DNA of 64,000 bases from Streptomyces sp. NRRL S-350 (GCF_000719705.1 NZ_JOHO01000026.1:1-64000), one strand, 5' to 3'. Counted from the first letter of the stretch, positions 28,188-38,873 are shown. Notes: a model not told the origin generated them from the sequence alone. Made by a program: numbers and translations.

Positions 28188-28285
28188 GTCGTTCACCCGA
28201 TCATCTCAACCGCGTCGCAGGGCCCGGTGGGCCGGTCACGTCCTACATTGCGAGGACCAGCGCCCGCCGATCCCGTGGAGGACCC

Positions 28286-29909
<1,624 letters not shown>

Positions 29910-29911
<2 letters not shown>

Positions 29912-29945
29912 TCCGCGCCCGCCCGCCGATCCGCGCCCGCCCGCC
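29910..29945. repeat. 18-bp exact tandem duplication starting at the mutase stop codon
   Basis: Unit GATCCGCGCCCGCCCGCC at 29910-29927 and again 29928-29945; the first copy begins with the last two bases of TGA. Confidence 0.85.
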
Positions 29946-30120
29946 GGGCACCTCCCGGCCCTTCCCGGCCCCGGGTCCACCCCGCCCCGCCCGGCTCCCC
30001 TGAACGGCCGTCAGCGGTCGGCGTGCGTCGAGGCGCTGGCGGCCGTGACCGCCGACCGGGGCGGTCGTTGCACAGGGCAGGCAATCCGGGGAAGGCGGCT
30101 GAAACGAGATGTCATACCCA

Positions 30121-30189
30121 CCTGTCGGGCCGGTATGCACCCATCCGGGGACTAGTTTCCCGGAAGCCGGGCCAAATCCCCCCGACAGG
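30121..30189 (+). other. Structured leader candidate upstream of the amidohydrolase
   Basis: Outer 9-bp arms CCTGTCGGG (30121-30129) and CCCGACAGG (30181-30189) enclose a hairpin TCCGGG / CCCGGA (30144-30149, 30159-30164; loop GACTAGTTT). A -10-like CATACC lies at 30113-30118. It could be a regulatory RNA element or a pair of protein sites. Confidence 0.4.
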
Positions 30190-30204
30190 CCTACTCTTGG
30201 GGAG

Positions 30205-31458
30205 ATGAACCGTCCTGAGCCCGCTCAGCCGGGCGCCACTCTCGCCGCCGCACGCCCCGCCGCCGATCTGCGCGACCGGGTGAGGGCGCTGGAGCCCGAG
30301 CTGATCGCCTTCCGCCGTGATCTGCACCGGCACCCGGAGCTGGGCCGCCAGGAGTTCCGCACCACCGGGCTGCTGCGGGACCGGCTGGTGGAGGCCGGCC
30401 TCGAACCCCGGGTGCTGCCCGGCGGCACCGGACTGCTCGTCGACATCGTCCCGGGCGGCACCGCCCCGGGCACCGAGTTCCTGGCCTTCCGCGCCGACAT
30501 CGACGCGCTGCCGATCGACGACGCCAAGACCGACGTGCCGTACCGCTCCACCGTCCCCGGCCGGGCCCACGCCTGCGGCCACGACGTGCACACCTCCGTG
30601 GTGCTCGGCACCGGCCTGGTGCTGGCCGAGGCCGCCCGCGCCGGCGAGCTGCGCCGTCCGGTCCGGCTGGTGTTCCAGCCGGCCGAGGAGGTCATGCCGG
30701 GCGGCGCACTGGACGTGATCAAGGCCGGCGGGATGGACGGCGTGGGCCGGATCTTCGCGGTGCACTGCGATCCGAAGGTGGAGGTCGGCCGGGTCGCCCT
30801 GCGGGCCGGGGCGATCACCTCGGCCTGCGACCGCCTGGTGCTGCACCTGGACGGCCCCGGCGGCCACACCGCCCGCCCGCACCTGACCACCGACCTGGTG
30901 ACGGCCGTGGCCCGGATGGCCGCCGACCTGCCCGGCGCGCTGGCCCGCCGGATGGACCCGCGCTGGGGCGTCAGCCTGGTCTGGGGCCGGATCGCCTCCG
31001 GCTCCGCGCCCAACGTCATCCCGCAGCACGCCGAGCTGGAGGGCACCGTCCGCTGCCTGGAGCTGGACGGCTGGCGCGAGGCGCCGGACCTGCTGCACGA
31101 GCTGATCGCCAAGCTCGCCGAGACCTACCGGGCCAAGTGGACGCTGGACTACCACCGCGGGGTGCCGCCGGTGGTCAACGAGGCGGTGTCGGTCGCGCAG
31201 CTGGACGAGGCGATGAACGCCCGGTTCGGGCGCGAGGGCGCCCAGGTGGTCGAGAGCACCGAGCAGAGCCTCGGCGGGGAGGACTTCTCCTGGTACCTGG
31301 AGCACGCCCCGGGCGCACTGGCCCGGCTCGGCGTCCGCGCGCCCGGCGACACCGCCGTCCGCGACCTGCACCAGGGCCGGTTCGACGTGGACGAGCGGGC
31401 GATCGGCATCGGTACGGAGCTGTTCGCGGCACTGGCCCTGGGGGCGGACGGGAGCTGA
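30205..31458 (+). CDS. M20D family amidohydrolase
   Basis: 417 residues. A zinc-dependent amidohydrolase of the hippurate/N-acyl-amino-acid/indole-acetyl-amino-acid type. Metal ligands lie in HACGHDVHTSVVLG, the acid/base Glu pair in FQPAEEVMPGGAL, a dimerisation-domain His in GPGGHTARPH, and the last ligand region in SLGGEDFSWYLEHAPG. FRRDLHRHPELGRQEF near residue 35 is the family N-terminal signature. GGGGAG touches the ATG at 30205, too close for a normal ribosome-binding site, and TACTCT ends seven bases earlier, so the message may be leaderless. It stands upstream of the nucleoside importer, but a link is not shown. Confidence 0.88.
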   Translation: MNRPEPAQPGATLAAARPAADLRDRVRALEPELIAFRRDLHRHPELGRQEFRTTGLLRDRLVEAGLEPRVLPGGTGLLVDIVPGGTAPGTEFLAFRADIDALPIDDAKTDVPYRSTVPGRAHACGHDVHTSVVLGTGLVLAEAARAGELRRPVRLVFQPAEEVMPGGALDVIKAGGMDGVGRIFAVHCDPKVEVGRVALRAGAITSACDRLVLHLDGPGGHTARPHLTTDLVTAVARMAADLPGALARRMDPRWGVSLVWGRIASGSAPNVIPQHAELEGTVRCLELDGWREAPDLLHELIAKLAETYRAKWTLDYHRGVPPVVNEAVSVAQLDEAMNARFGREGAQVVESTEQSLGGEDFSWYLEHAPGALARLGVRAPGDTAVRDLHQGRFDVDERAIGIGTELFAALALGADGS

Positions 31459-31641
31459 GCGCGGCGCCGCCGTCCGGGCGCGGCGGCTCGGACGGCGTGG
31501 GCGGATCGTCGGCATCCGGGGTTCCGGGGCGGTTTCCGTAAACTGGGCTGAACCAACCCCGGACCACCGTCCGTGCAGGGGAAAGGGCCTCGGGACGGGC
31601 GTCAGACCACGGTTTGATAACAACCCGAATGCTCTGGCACC

Positions 31642-31675
31642 CCGTAACACAACCGTGTTCTACGCGCGTTACGGT
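31642..31675. promoter_or_regulatory. Promoter/operator of the nucleoside transporter operon, site 2
   Basis: CTACGCGCGTTA at 31660-31671 matches the CTACGCGCGTAG operator in 10 of 12 positions. A further inverted repeat CCGTAAC (31642-31648) / GTTACGG (31668-31674) encloses it. A -10-like TACGGT (31670-31675) would start transcription near 31682, leaving a ~40-nt leader. Confidence 0.6.
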
Positions 31676-31722
31676 GGCGTCCAACCACGCCAAACGGTTG
31701 CGTGTCAGAAGGAGATACTCCC

Positions 31723-32784
31723 TTGCGCCGTTCAATGAAGCTCGCCGCGGTTGTGCTCTCGGGTTCCCTGGGCATGGCCTCGCTCGCCGCTTGCGGCGCA
31801 AAGAGCACCGACAGCACCTCCTCCTCCGCCTCGGGCGACGGTTCGCTCAAGGTCGGCATGGCCTACGACATCGGTGGCCGCGGCGACCAGTCGTTCAACG
31901 ACTCCGCCGCCCGCGGTCTCGACAAGGCCAAGGCCGAGCTGGGCGCCTCCGTGACCGAGGCCGAGGCCAAGTCCGGTGAGGCCGAGGCCGACAAGGAGAC
32001 CCGCCTCAAGAACCTGGTCGACGCCGGCTACAAGACCATCATCGCGGTCGGCTTCGTCTACCAGCCGGCGGTCAACAAGGTCGCCAAGGACAACCCGAAC
32101 GTCAAGTTCGCGATCATCGACTCGAACGACAAGGACCAGCCGTCCAACGTCACCTCGCTGCTCTTCGCCGAGCAGGAGGGTTCGTACCTGGCCGGTGTCG
32201 CCGCCGCCAACAAGTCGAAGGCCCACCACATCGGTTTCATCGGTGGTGTGCAGTCCGAGCTGATCAAGAAGTTCCAGGCCGGCTACGAGGCGGGTGCCAA
32301 GTCCGTCGACCCGAACATCGTGATCGAGACCACCTACCTGACCACGCCTCCGGACTTCACCGGCTTCAACTCGCCCGACAAGGGCAAGGAGGCCGCGCAG
32401 GGCCAGCTCGACAAGGGCGCGGACATCATCTACACCGCCGCCGGCTCCTCCGGCAACGGCGCCATCGAGGCCGTCGCCAACAAGCAGGGCGCCCTGGCCA
32501 TCGGTGTCGACTCCGACCAGGCCAGCCAGCCGGCCCTGGCGAAGTACAAGAACAGCATCATGACCTCGATGGTCAAGAACGTCGACAACGCGGTCTTCGC
32601 GTACATCGACTCGGTCAAGAAGGGCAGCGCCTTCACCGGCATCAAGCTCTTCGACCTGAAGGCCGACGGTGTCTCGCTCGCCACCACCGGCGGCAAGATC
32701 GACGACATCCAGGACAAGCTCAAGATGGCCGCCGACGCCATCAAGAGCGGCGCCACCACCATCCCGACCGCGCCGGCCAAGTAA
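31723..32784 (+). CDS. BMP/PnrA-family nucleoside-binding lipoprotein of an ABC transporter
   Basis: 353 residues from TTG 31723, which has AAGGAGA eight bases upstream; ATG 31735 is the alternative. The signal peptide ends in the lipobox SLAAC, followed by a Ser/Thr-rich linker. The mature part is a Type I periplasmic-binding fold of the Bmp/PnrA family: KVGMAYDIGGRGDQSFNDSA, IIAVGFVYQPAV, AEQEGSYLAGVAA, GFIGGVQSELIKKFQAGY and IIYTAAGSSGNGAIEA. These proteins bind purine or pyrimidine nucleosides outside the membrane. Downstream ATPase, two permeases and cytidine deaminase form the rest of the operon. The operator-like palindrome sits on its promoter. Confidence 0.92.
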   Translation: MRRSMKLAAVVLSGSLGMASLAACGAKSTDSTSSSASGDGSLKVGMAYDIGGRGDQSFNDSAARGLDKAKAELGASVTEAEAKSGEAEADKETRLKNLVDAGYKTIIAVGFVYQPAVNKVAKDNPNVKFAIIDSNDKDQPSNVTSLLFAEQEGSYLAGVAAANKSKAHHIGFIGGVQSELIKKFQAGYEAGAKSVDPNIVIETTYLTTPPDFTGFNSPDKGKEAAQGQLDKGADIIYTAAGSSGNGAIEAVANKQGALAIGVDSDQASQPALAKYKNSIMTSMVKNVDNAVFAYIDSVKKGSAFTGIKLFDLKADGVSLATTGGKIDDIQDKLKMAADAIKSGATTIPTAPAK

Positions 32785-32969
32785 GGGCCGCGCGTCTCGG
32801 ACGCGACAGCGCCTGCCGCCTGCCCGGCAGCGCGATGATCGACACAGTTCACGGGAGGGGCCCGGCAGGGTGCGCTCAACGCGTACCCCCGGGCCCCGTT
32901 CCGTCCCCCCGTTTCCCCCCTTGGCCCTCCGAGCGCAACGACGCGCCTCCAGACCACCAGGAGACCGCC

Positions 32970-34670
32970 ATCACCGCATCCGACCCCGTCCCCCTGCGCA
33001 AGGACGGCACCCCCAGCGCGGGGACGGCGACATCGGCCGTCGAGCTGCGCGGCATCACCAAGCGCTTCCCCGGTGTCGTGGCCAACCACGACATCAACCT
33101 CACCGTCCGCACCGGCACCGTGCACGCCCTGATGGGTGAGAACGGCGCCGGCAAGTCGACGCTGATGAAGATCCTCTACGGCATGCAGAAGCCGGACGAG
33201 GGCACCATCGCGATCAACGGCGAGCAGTGCGAGTTCAGCACCCCCGGCGACGCCATCTCCCGCGGCATCGGCATGGTGCACCAGCACTTCATGCTCGCCG
33301 ACAACCTCACGGTGCTGGAGAACGTCGTCCTCGGCGGCGAGAAGATCCACGGCATCGGCGCCAAGGCGAAGGCGAAGATCAAGGAGATCTCCGACCAGTA
33401 CGGCCTGGGCGTGCGCCCGGACGCCCTGGTCGAGGACCTCGGCGTCGCCGACCGCCAGCGCGTCGAGATCCTCAAGGTGCTGTACCGCGGCGCCAAGATC
33501 CTGATCCTCGACGAGCCCACGGCCGTGCTGGTCCCGCAGGAGGTCGACGCCCTGTTCGACAACCTGCGCGAGCTCAAGTCCGAGGGCGTCACCGTCATCT
33601 TCATCTCGCACAAGCTGCACGAGGTGCTGGCGGTCGCCGACGCGATCAGCGTCATCCGGCGCGGCACCACGGTCGGCGACGCCGACCCGAAGGCCGTCAC
33701 CGCGCGCCAGCTCGCCGAGATGATGGTCGGCGCCGAGCTGCCCTCCCCGGAGAGCCGCGAGTCGACCGTCACCACGGCCGAGATGCTCGACGTCAAGGAC
33801 CTGCGGATCGCCAAGACCGACGCAGAGGGCATCGAGCGCGTCGTCCTGGACGACATCTCGCTGCGCATCCACAAGGGTGAGATCCTCGGCATCGCGGGCG
33901 TCGAGGGCAACGGCCAGGCCGAACTGGTCGAGGCCATCATGGGCATGCTGCCGCTGGACGGCGGCACCGTCACCCTGGACGGCAAGGACCTCTCCGGCAC
34001 CCTGACCCGGGCCCGCCGCGAGGCCGGCATCGGCTACATCCCCGAGGACCGCCACCGGCACGGCCTGCTGCTGGAGGCCCCGCTCTGGGAGAACCGCATC
34101 CTCGGGCACGTCACCGAGGAGCCCAACTCCAAGGGCATGCTGCTCGACCCGTCCGCAGCCCGGGTGGACACCCGCCGGATCGTCGAGCAGTACGACGTCC
34201 GCACGCCCGGCATCGAGGTGACCGCGGCCTCGCTCTCCGGTGGCAACCAGCAGAAGCTGATCATCGGCCGCGAGATGAGCCACCAGCCCAAGCTGCTGAT
34301 CGCCGCCCACCCCACCCGCGGTGTGGACGTCGGCGCGCAGGCCCAGATCTGGGAGCACATCCGGGCCGCCCAGCGGGAGGGCCTGGCCGTCCTGCTGATC
34401 TCCGCCGACCTGGACGAGCTGATCGGGCTCTCCGACACCATCCGGGTCATCTACCGCGGCCGCCTGGTCGCCGACGCGGACCCGGCCACCGTGACCGCCG
34501 AGGACCTCGGCACCGCGATGACCGGTGCGGCCAGCGGCCACATCGAGTCCGAGCCGGAGGCCCTCGCCGAGGCGCACGCCGTCGCCGCCGAGGGCACCCA
34601 GGCCGAGAACACCCCGGCCGACGGCACCGACCCGTCCGACACCGCCGACGACCCGCAGGCGGGGGAGTAA
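32970..34670 (+). CDS. Nucleoside ABC transporter ATP-binding protein (two nucleotide-binding domains)
   Basis: 566 residues in the chosen frame. NBD1: VELRGITKRFPGVVAN, Walker A MGENGAGKSTLM, Q-loop GMVHQHFML, Walker B ILILDEPTAVL, and a degenerate signature LGVADRQRVEI. NBD2: Walker A replaced by GVEGNGQAEL, intact signature LSGGNQQK, and LLIAAHPTRGVDVG. This asymmetry is typical of the BmpA-NupA type and RbsA-like importers. The start is puzzling. A perfect AGGAG (32959-32963) points at ATC 32970, and no ATG, GTG or TTG lies in frame between it and the Walker A motif except an unsuitable internal GTG. The only upstream standard start is ATG 32835, which lacks a ribosome-binding site and adds a low-complexity 45-residue extension. 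Confidence 0.88.
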   Translation: MTASDPVPLRKDGTPSAGTATSAVELRGITKRFPGVVANHDINLTVRTGTVHALMGENGAGKSTLMKILYGMQKPDEGTIAINGEQCEFSTPGDAISRGIGMVHQHFMLADNLTVLENVVLGGEKIHGIGAKAKAKIKEISDQYGLGVRPDALVEDLGVADRQRVEILKVLYRGAKILILDEPTAVLVPQEVDALFDNLRELKSEGVTVIFISHKLHEVLAVADAISVIRRGTTVGDADPKAVTARQLAEMMVGAELPSPESRESTVTTAEMLDVKDLRIAKTDAEGIERVVLDDISLRIHKGEILGIAGVEGNGQAELVEAIMGMLPLDGGTVTLDGKDLSGTLTRARREAGIGYIPEDRHRHGLLLEAPLWENRILGHVTEEPNSKGMLLDPSAARVDTRRIVEQYDVRTPGIEVTAASLSGGNQQKLIIGREMSHQPKLLIAAHPTRGVDVGAQAQIWEHIRAAQREGLAVLLISADLDELIGLSDTIRVIYRGRLVADADPATVTAEDLGTAMTGAASGHIESEPEALAEAHAVAAEGTQAENTPADGTDPSDTADDPQAGE

Positions 34671-34674
34671 CCAC

Positions 34675-35829
34675 ATGACCAGTCCCAACCCCGCCGCCAA
34701 GCGCAGCCTGGCACAGCGGATCAGCGGTGAGCGCATCGTGCTCGCACTGGCGGCGCCGGTGCTCGCGGTCGTGCTCTCCGTCGCGATCTGCTCCGTCCTG
34801 CTGGCGACCTCGGGCAAGAACCCGTTCGACGCGTGGAACGTGATGATCACGTACGCCACCAAGTCGGACGGCCAGGTGGCGATCCTCAACCGGTCCACCA
34901 CCTACTACCTGGCCGCCGCGGCCGCCGCCTTCGGCTTCCGGATGAACCTGTTCAACATCGGCGTCGAGGGCCAGTACAAGATCGCGGCGCTGTTCGCGGC
35001 CTACATCGGCGCCGAGGTCGACCTGCCGGCGTTCGTCCAGATCCCGCTGCTGCTGGTCACCGCCATGCTGGTCGGCGGCCTGTACGCGAGCATCGCCGGC
35101 CTGCTGAAGGTCTACCGCGGCGTCAGCGAGGTCATCGCGACCATCATGCTGAACGCCATCGCGCTCGCGATCGTCGGTCTGCTGCTCGTCCCCGGCGTCT
35201 TCGCGCCGAAGGTCAGCGGCACCAGCAACTCGATCCAGACCGAGCCGATCTCGCAGTCCAGCCACTTCTTCGGCATCGAGACGGCCGGCGGCACCCTCTG
35301 GGGCTTCCTCTTCATCGCCGTCCTGGTCGGTGTGCTCTTCCAGTTCACCCTGACCCGCACCCGCTTCGGCTTCGACCTGCGCGCCACCGGCCGCTCGGAG
35401 TCCGCCGCGACCGCGTCCGGCGTGAACGTCAAGAAGATGGTGGTCGTCTCGATGGCCGTCTCCGGTGCGATCGCCGGTCTGATCGGCATGCCGGAGCTGC
35501 TGCAGAACTCCTTCTACTACGGCCAGAGCTTCCAGCCCGGCCTCGGCTTCCTGGGCATCTCGATCGCCCTGCTCGGCCGCAACAGCCCGATCGGCATGGC
35601 CTTCGCGGCCCTGCTGTTCGCCTTCCTGGACGCCACCGGCGCGCAGCTGCCCCTGCAGGGCGGCTTCCCGTCCGAGATCGTCTCGGTCATGCAGGGCACC
35701 ATCGTCATCTGCGTCGTCGTCGCGTACGAGCTGGTGCGCCGCTACGGCCTGAAGCGCCAGCAGCAGAAGGTCGGCGAGCAGCTCGCCGCCCAGCTCGCGG
35801 CCACTGAGAAGAAGGAGGTGTCCGCGTGA
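34675..35829 (+). CDS. Nucleoside ABC transporter permease, first subunit
   Basis: 384 residues, ATG at 34675 just after the ATPase stop, with GGGGGAG upstream. Eight to ten transmembrane helices of the BPD_transp_2 family. The cytoplasmic loop VTGRSESAATASGVNVKKM-type segment (residues ~240-258) contacts the ATPase. FRMNLFNIGVEGQYKIAA near residue 83 is characteristic of the NupB/YufP permeases that pair with Bmp lipoproteins. The stop overlaps the next gene (GTGA), so expression is coupled. Confidence 0.92.
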   Translation: MTSPNPAAKRSLAQRISGERIVLALAAPVLAVVLSVAICSVLLATSGKNPFDAWNVMITYATKSDGQVAILNRSTTYYLAAAAAAFGFRMNLFNIGVEGQYKIAALFAAYIGAEVDLPAFVQIPLLLVTAMLVGGLYASIAGLLKVYRGVSEVIATIMLNAIALAIVGLLLVPGVFAPKVSGTSNSIQTEPISQSSHFFGIETAGGTLWGFLFIAVLVGVLFQFTLTRTRFGFDLRATGRSESAATASGVNVKKMVVVSMAVSGAIAGLIGMPELLQNSFYYGQSFQPGLGFLGISIALLGRNSPIGMAFAALLFAFLDATGAQLPLQGGFPSEIVSVMQGTIVICVVVAYELVRRYGLKRQQQKVGEQLAAQLAATEKKEVSA

Positions 35830-37091
35830 GCACGGCTACCGCTGCCCGTCCGAAGTCGTCGGGCGCACCCGCGAAGAAGCGCAAGCTGTCCTGGCCGGTG
35901 GTGCTGCTCCTGATCGCGGGCGCCCTGGTCCTGTTCTCCGCCGTGGGCATGGCCACCGGCAACCACTCGCTGACGTCCTCCGGTCAGGTCACCGCCGCGC
36001 TCAGTGCCGCCGTGCCGATCGGCATGGCCGGTCTCGGCGGTCTCTGGTCCGAGCGGGCCGGTGTGGTCAACATCGGCCTCGAAGGCATGATGGTCGCCGG
36101 CACCTTCTGCGGCGCCTGGGCCGGGTACCTGGTCAACCCGTGGGTCGGCCTGCTGGCCGGCATGCTCGGCGGGGCGCTCGGCGGTCTGCTGCACGCGATC
36201 ATCACCGTCACGTTCGGCGTCGACCACATCGTCTCCGGTGTCGGGATCAACCTGCTGATCCCCGGCATCTGCGCGTACGTCAACCGGATCTACTACAAGG
36301 ACTACATCTCGGCCGGTGCCGGGGCGAACCAGTCCCCGCCGGCGGATCCGCTGCCGTACATCACCATTCCGGGGCTGTCCTCGGGCCTGAAGACCATCGA
36401 GAACCACCACTGGTTCCTGGTCTCCGACATCGCCGGCGTGGTCGGCGGCCTGGTCACCAACATCTCGGTGGTCGTGGTCCTGGCCGGCGCGCTGATCGTG
36501 GTCAGCTACTTCCTGCTGTGGCGCACGGTGTTCGGCCTGCGGCTGCGCTCCTGCGGCGAGAACCCGACCGCCGCCGAGTCGCTGGGCGTCAACGTCTACA
36601 AGTACAAGTACCTGGCGGTCATCGCCTCCGGCGCCTTCGCGGGCCTCGGCGGTGCGTACCTCTCGCTGGTCGCCGCGCACTTCTACAAGGACGGCCAGAC
36701 CCTGGGCCGCGGGTTCATCGGCCTCGCGGCGATGATCTTCGGCAACTGGATGCCCGGCGGTCTCGCCATGGGCGCGGGCCTGTTCGGCTTCACCGACAGC
36801 CTCCAGCTGCGCGACCCGGAGTCGGTGCACGTGCTGATCCTCACCGTCGGCATCGCGATGATCCTGCTCGCCCTGTGGCAGCTGTACCGGCGCAAGTTCA
36901 CCGCGACGGTGGTCTCCTTCGTCATCGCCGGCGGTCTGATCGCCTGGTACTCGCTGACCGACCAGGTGCAGCGTCCGCTGATCGTCGCCACGCCGTACCT
37001 GATCACCCTGATCGTGCTCTCGCTGGCGTCCCAGCGGCTGCGGATGCCGAAGGCGGACGGTCAGATCTACCGCAAGGGCCAGGGCAAGTGA
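35826..37091 (+). CDS. Nucleoside ABC transporter permease, second subunit
   Basis: 421 residues, GTG at 35826 overlapping the first permease by 4 bp. About ten transmembrane helices. SERAGVVNIGLEGMMVAGTF (residues ~77-96) is the signature of the NupC/YufQ-type partner, and RSCGENPTAAESLGVNVY is the ATPase-coupling loop. The C-terminal part has two extra helices beyond the core fold. Together with the preceding permease it forms the heterodimeric channel. Its stop overlaps cdd by 4 bp. Confidence 0.92.
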   Translation: MSTATAARPKSSGAPAKKRKLSWPVVLLLIAGALVLFSAVGMATGNHSLTSSGQVTAALSAAVPIGMAGLGGLWSERAGVVNIGLEGMMVAGTFCGAWAGYLVNPWVGLLAGMLGGALGGLLHAIITVTFGVDHIVSGVGINLLIPGICAYVNRIYYKDYISAGAGANQSPPADPLPYITIPGLSSGLKTIENHHWFLVSDIAGVVGGLVTNISVVVVLAGALIVVSYFLLWRTVFGLRLRSCGENPTAAESLGVNVYKYKYLAVIASGAFAGLGGAYLSLVAAHFYKDGQTLGRGFIGLAAMIFGNWMPGGLAMGAGLFGFTDSLQLRDPESVHVLILTVGIAMILLALWQLYRRKFTATVVSFVIAGGLIAWYSLTDQVQRPLIVATPYLITLIVLSLASQRLRMPKADGQIYRKGQGK

Positions 37092-37489
37092 CGGCGCCGA
37101 CGCCCTCGGCGATCGACTGGGAGCGGCTGCGCGAGGCGGCGCGCGAGGCCATGGGCCACGCGTACGCCCCGTACAGCAAGTTCCCGGTCGGCGCGGCCGC
37201 GCTGGTGGACGACGGGCGGGTGGTCACCGGCTGCAACGTCGAGAACGCCTCGTACGGGCTCGGGCTGTGCGCCGAGTGCGGCCTGGTGTCCGCGCTGTAC
37301 GCCACCGGCGGGGGACGGCTGACGGCCTTCACCTGCGTGGACGGCGGGGGCGAGCTGCTGATGCCGTGCGGGCGCTGCCGCCAGTTGCTGTACGAGCACG
37401 GCGGGCCGGACCTGCTGGTCGACCTCGCGTCGGGAGTGAAGCCGATGAGTGAGGTCCTACCCGACGCGTTCGGGCCGGAGCGGCTCTAG
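37088..37489 (+). CDS. cdd: Cytidine deaminase
   Basis: 133 residues, GTG at 37088 overlapping the permease stop. The tetrameric-type zinc deaminase motifs are present: CAECGLVSAL (zinc Cys and catalytic Glu) and PCGRCRQLL (two zinc Cys), with the substrate segment FPVGAAALVDDG and GCNVENASYG. It converts cytidine and deoxycytidine to the uridine forms for the phosphorylase DeoA next door. Placed as the last gene of the importer operon, it should trap imported pyrimidines. Confidence 0.95.
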   Translation: MTAPTPSAIDWERLREAAREAMGHAYAPYSKFPVGAAALVDDGRVVTGCNVENASYGLGLCAECGLVSALYATGGGRLTAFTCVDGGGELLMPCGRCRQLLYEHGGPDLLVDLASGVKPMSEVLPDAFGPERL

Positions 37490-37501
37490 CCTCTCCGTTT
37501 G

Positions 37502-37513
37502 TTACGCGCGTAG
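37502..37513. promoter_or_regulatory. Candidate nucleoside-regulon operator, site 3 (deoA)
   Basis: TTACGCGCGTAG: one mismatch to CTACGCGCGTAG, with the 10-bp core TACGCGCGTA intact. It overlaps a -10-like TAGAGT at 37511-37516, which would start transcription about 37523, 73 bases before deoA. A half site CTACGC follows at 37555-37560. Confidence 0.7.
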
Positions 37514-37595
37514 AGTGTCGCGAGTGGGCCGGAACCCGGTCATCTCGCGGCACTCTACGCATTTCACGCTTTTTGAAACCCCTCTTGGAGCACGC

Positions 37596-38873
37596 ATGGA
37601 CGCCATCTCCGTCATCAGGACCAAGCGCGATCGCGGAGAGCTGAGCGACGCTCAGATCGACTGGGTCATCGACGCCTACACCCGCGGCGAGGTCGCCGAC
37701 GAGCAGATGTCCGCGCTGGCCATGGCGATCCTGCTGAACGGCATGCAGCCGCGCGAGATCAGCCGCTGGACCGACGCGATGATCCGCTCCGGCGTCCGGA
37801 TGGACTTCTCCTCGCTGCCGCTGCCAACCAGCGACAAGCACTCCACCGGCGGCGTCGGCGACAAGATCACCCTCCCGCTCGCCCCGCTGGTCGCCGCCTG
37901 CGGCGCCGCCGTCCCGCAGCTCTCCGGCCGCGGCCTCGGCCACACCGGCGGCACCCTGGACAAGCTGGAGTCCATCCCCGGCTGGCGCGCCCTGCTCTCC
38001 AACGAGGAGATGATGGACGTGCTGCGCGACGCGGGCGCCGTCATCTGCGCGGCCGGCGACGGCCTCGCGCCCGCTGACAAGAAGCTGTACGCGCTGCGCG
38101 ACGTCACCGGCACCGTCGAGGCGATCCCGCTGATCGCCTCCTCGATCATGTCCAAGAAGATCGCCGAAGGCACCGGCGCGCTGGTCCTCGACGTCAAGGT
38201 CGGCTCCGGCGCCTTCATGAAGAACCTGGACGACGCCCGCGAGCTCGCCCGGACCATGGTGGGCCTGGGCACCACGGCGGGGGTCAACACCGTCGCCCTG
38301 CTCACCGACATGTCCACCCCCCTCGGCCTCACCGCGGGCAACGCGCTGGAGGTCCGCGAGTCCGTCGAGGTCCTGGCCGGCGGCGGCCCGGCCGACGTCG
38401 TCGAGCTGACCATCGCGCTCGCCCGCGAGATGCTCGCCGCGGCCGGCGTCCAGGGCAAGGACCCGGCCGACGCGCTGCGCGACGGCTCCGCGATGGACCA
38501 CTGGCGCCGCATGATCGCCGCCCAGGGCGGCGACGTGGACGCCCCCCTCCCGGTCGCCCGCGAGCAGCACGTCATCCCCGCGCCCGCCTCCGGCGTGCTC
38601 ACCGAGCTCGACGCCTACGCCATCGGCGTCTGCGCCTGGCGCCTGGGCGCCGGCCGCGCCCGCAAGGAGGACCCGGTCCAGGCCGGTGCCGGTGTCGAGA
38701 TGCACGCCAAGCCCGGTGACACCGTGGTGGCCGGCCAGCCGCTGCTGACCCTCCACACCGACACCCCGGAGCGCTACGAGTACGCCATCGAGGCCCTGGC
38801 GGGCGGCGTCACCGTCGCCCCCGAGGGCACGGCGTTCACCCCGAACCCGATCGTCCTCGACCGCATCGCCTGA
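37596..38873 (+). CDS. deoA: Thymidine (pyrimidine nucleoside) phosphorylase
   Basis: 425 residues, ATG at 37596 with GGAG before it. It phosphorolyses thymidine/deoxyuridine (and possibly uridine) to base and (deoxy)ribose-1-P. Phosphate-binding DKHSTGGVGDKITLPLAP, active-site GRGLGHTGGTLDKLESIPG, and SSIMSKKIAEGTGALVLDVK identify the family. The C-terminal PYNP domain ends AYAIGVCAWRLGAGRARKED and EGTAFTPNPIVLDRIA. The gene starts 106 bp after cdd but has its own operator-bearing promoter. Confidence 0.95.
   Translation: MDAISVIRTKRDRGELSDAQIDWVIDAYTRGEVADEQMSALAMAILLNGMQPREISRWTDAMIRSGVRMDFSSLPLPTSDKHSTGGVGDKITLPLAPLVAACGAAVPQLSGRGLGHTGGTLDKLESIPGWRALLSNEEMMDVLRDAGAVICAAGDGLAPADKKLYALRDVTGTVEAIPLIASSIMSKKIAEGTGALVLDVKVGSGAFMKNLDDARELARTMVGLGTTAGVNTVALLTDMSTPLGLTAGNALEVRESVEVLAGGGPADVVELTIALAREMLAAAGVQGKDPADALRDGSAMDHWRRMIAAQGGDVDAPLPVAREQHVIPAPASGVLTELDAYAIGVCAWRLGAGRARKEDPVQAGAGVEMHAKPGDTVVAGQPLLTLHTDTPERYEYAIEALAGGVTVAPEGTAFTPNPIVLDRIA

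Noticed and set aside
28161..28285. Cobalamin riboswitch before the B12-dependent mutase
   Set aside because: No B12-box-like sequence and the leader is only about 30 nt from the likely promoter; the repeats there are simple 12-bp duplications.
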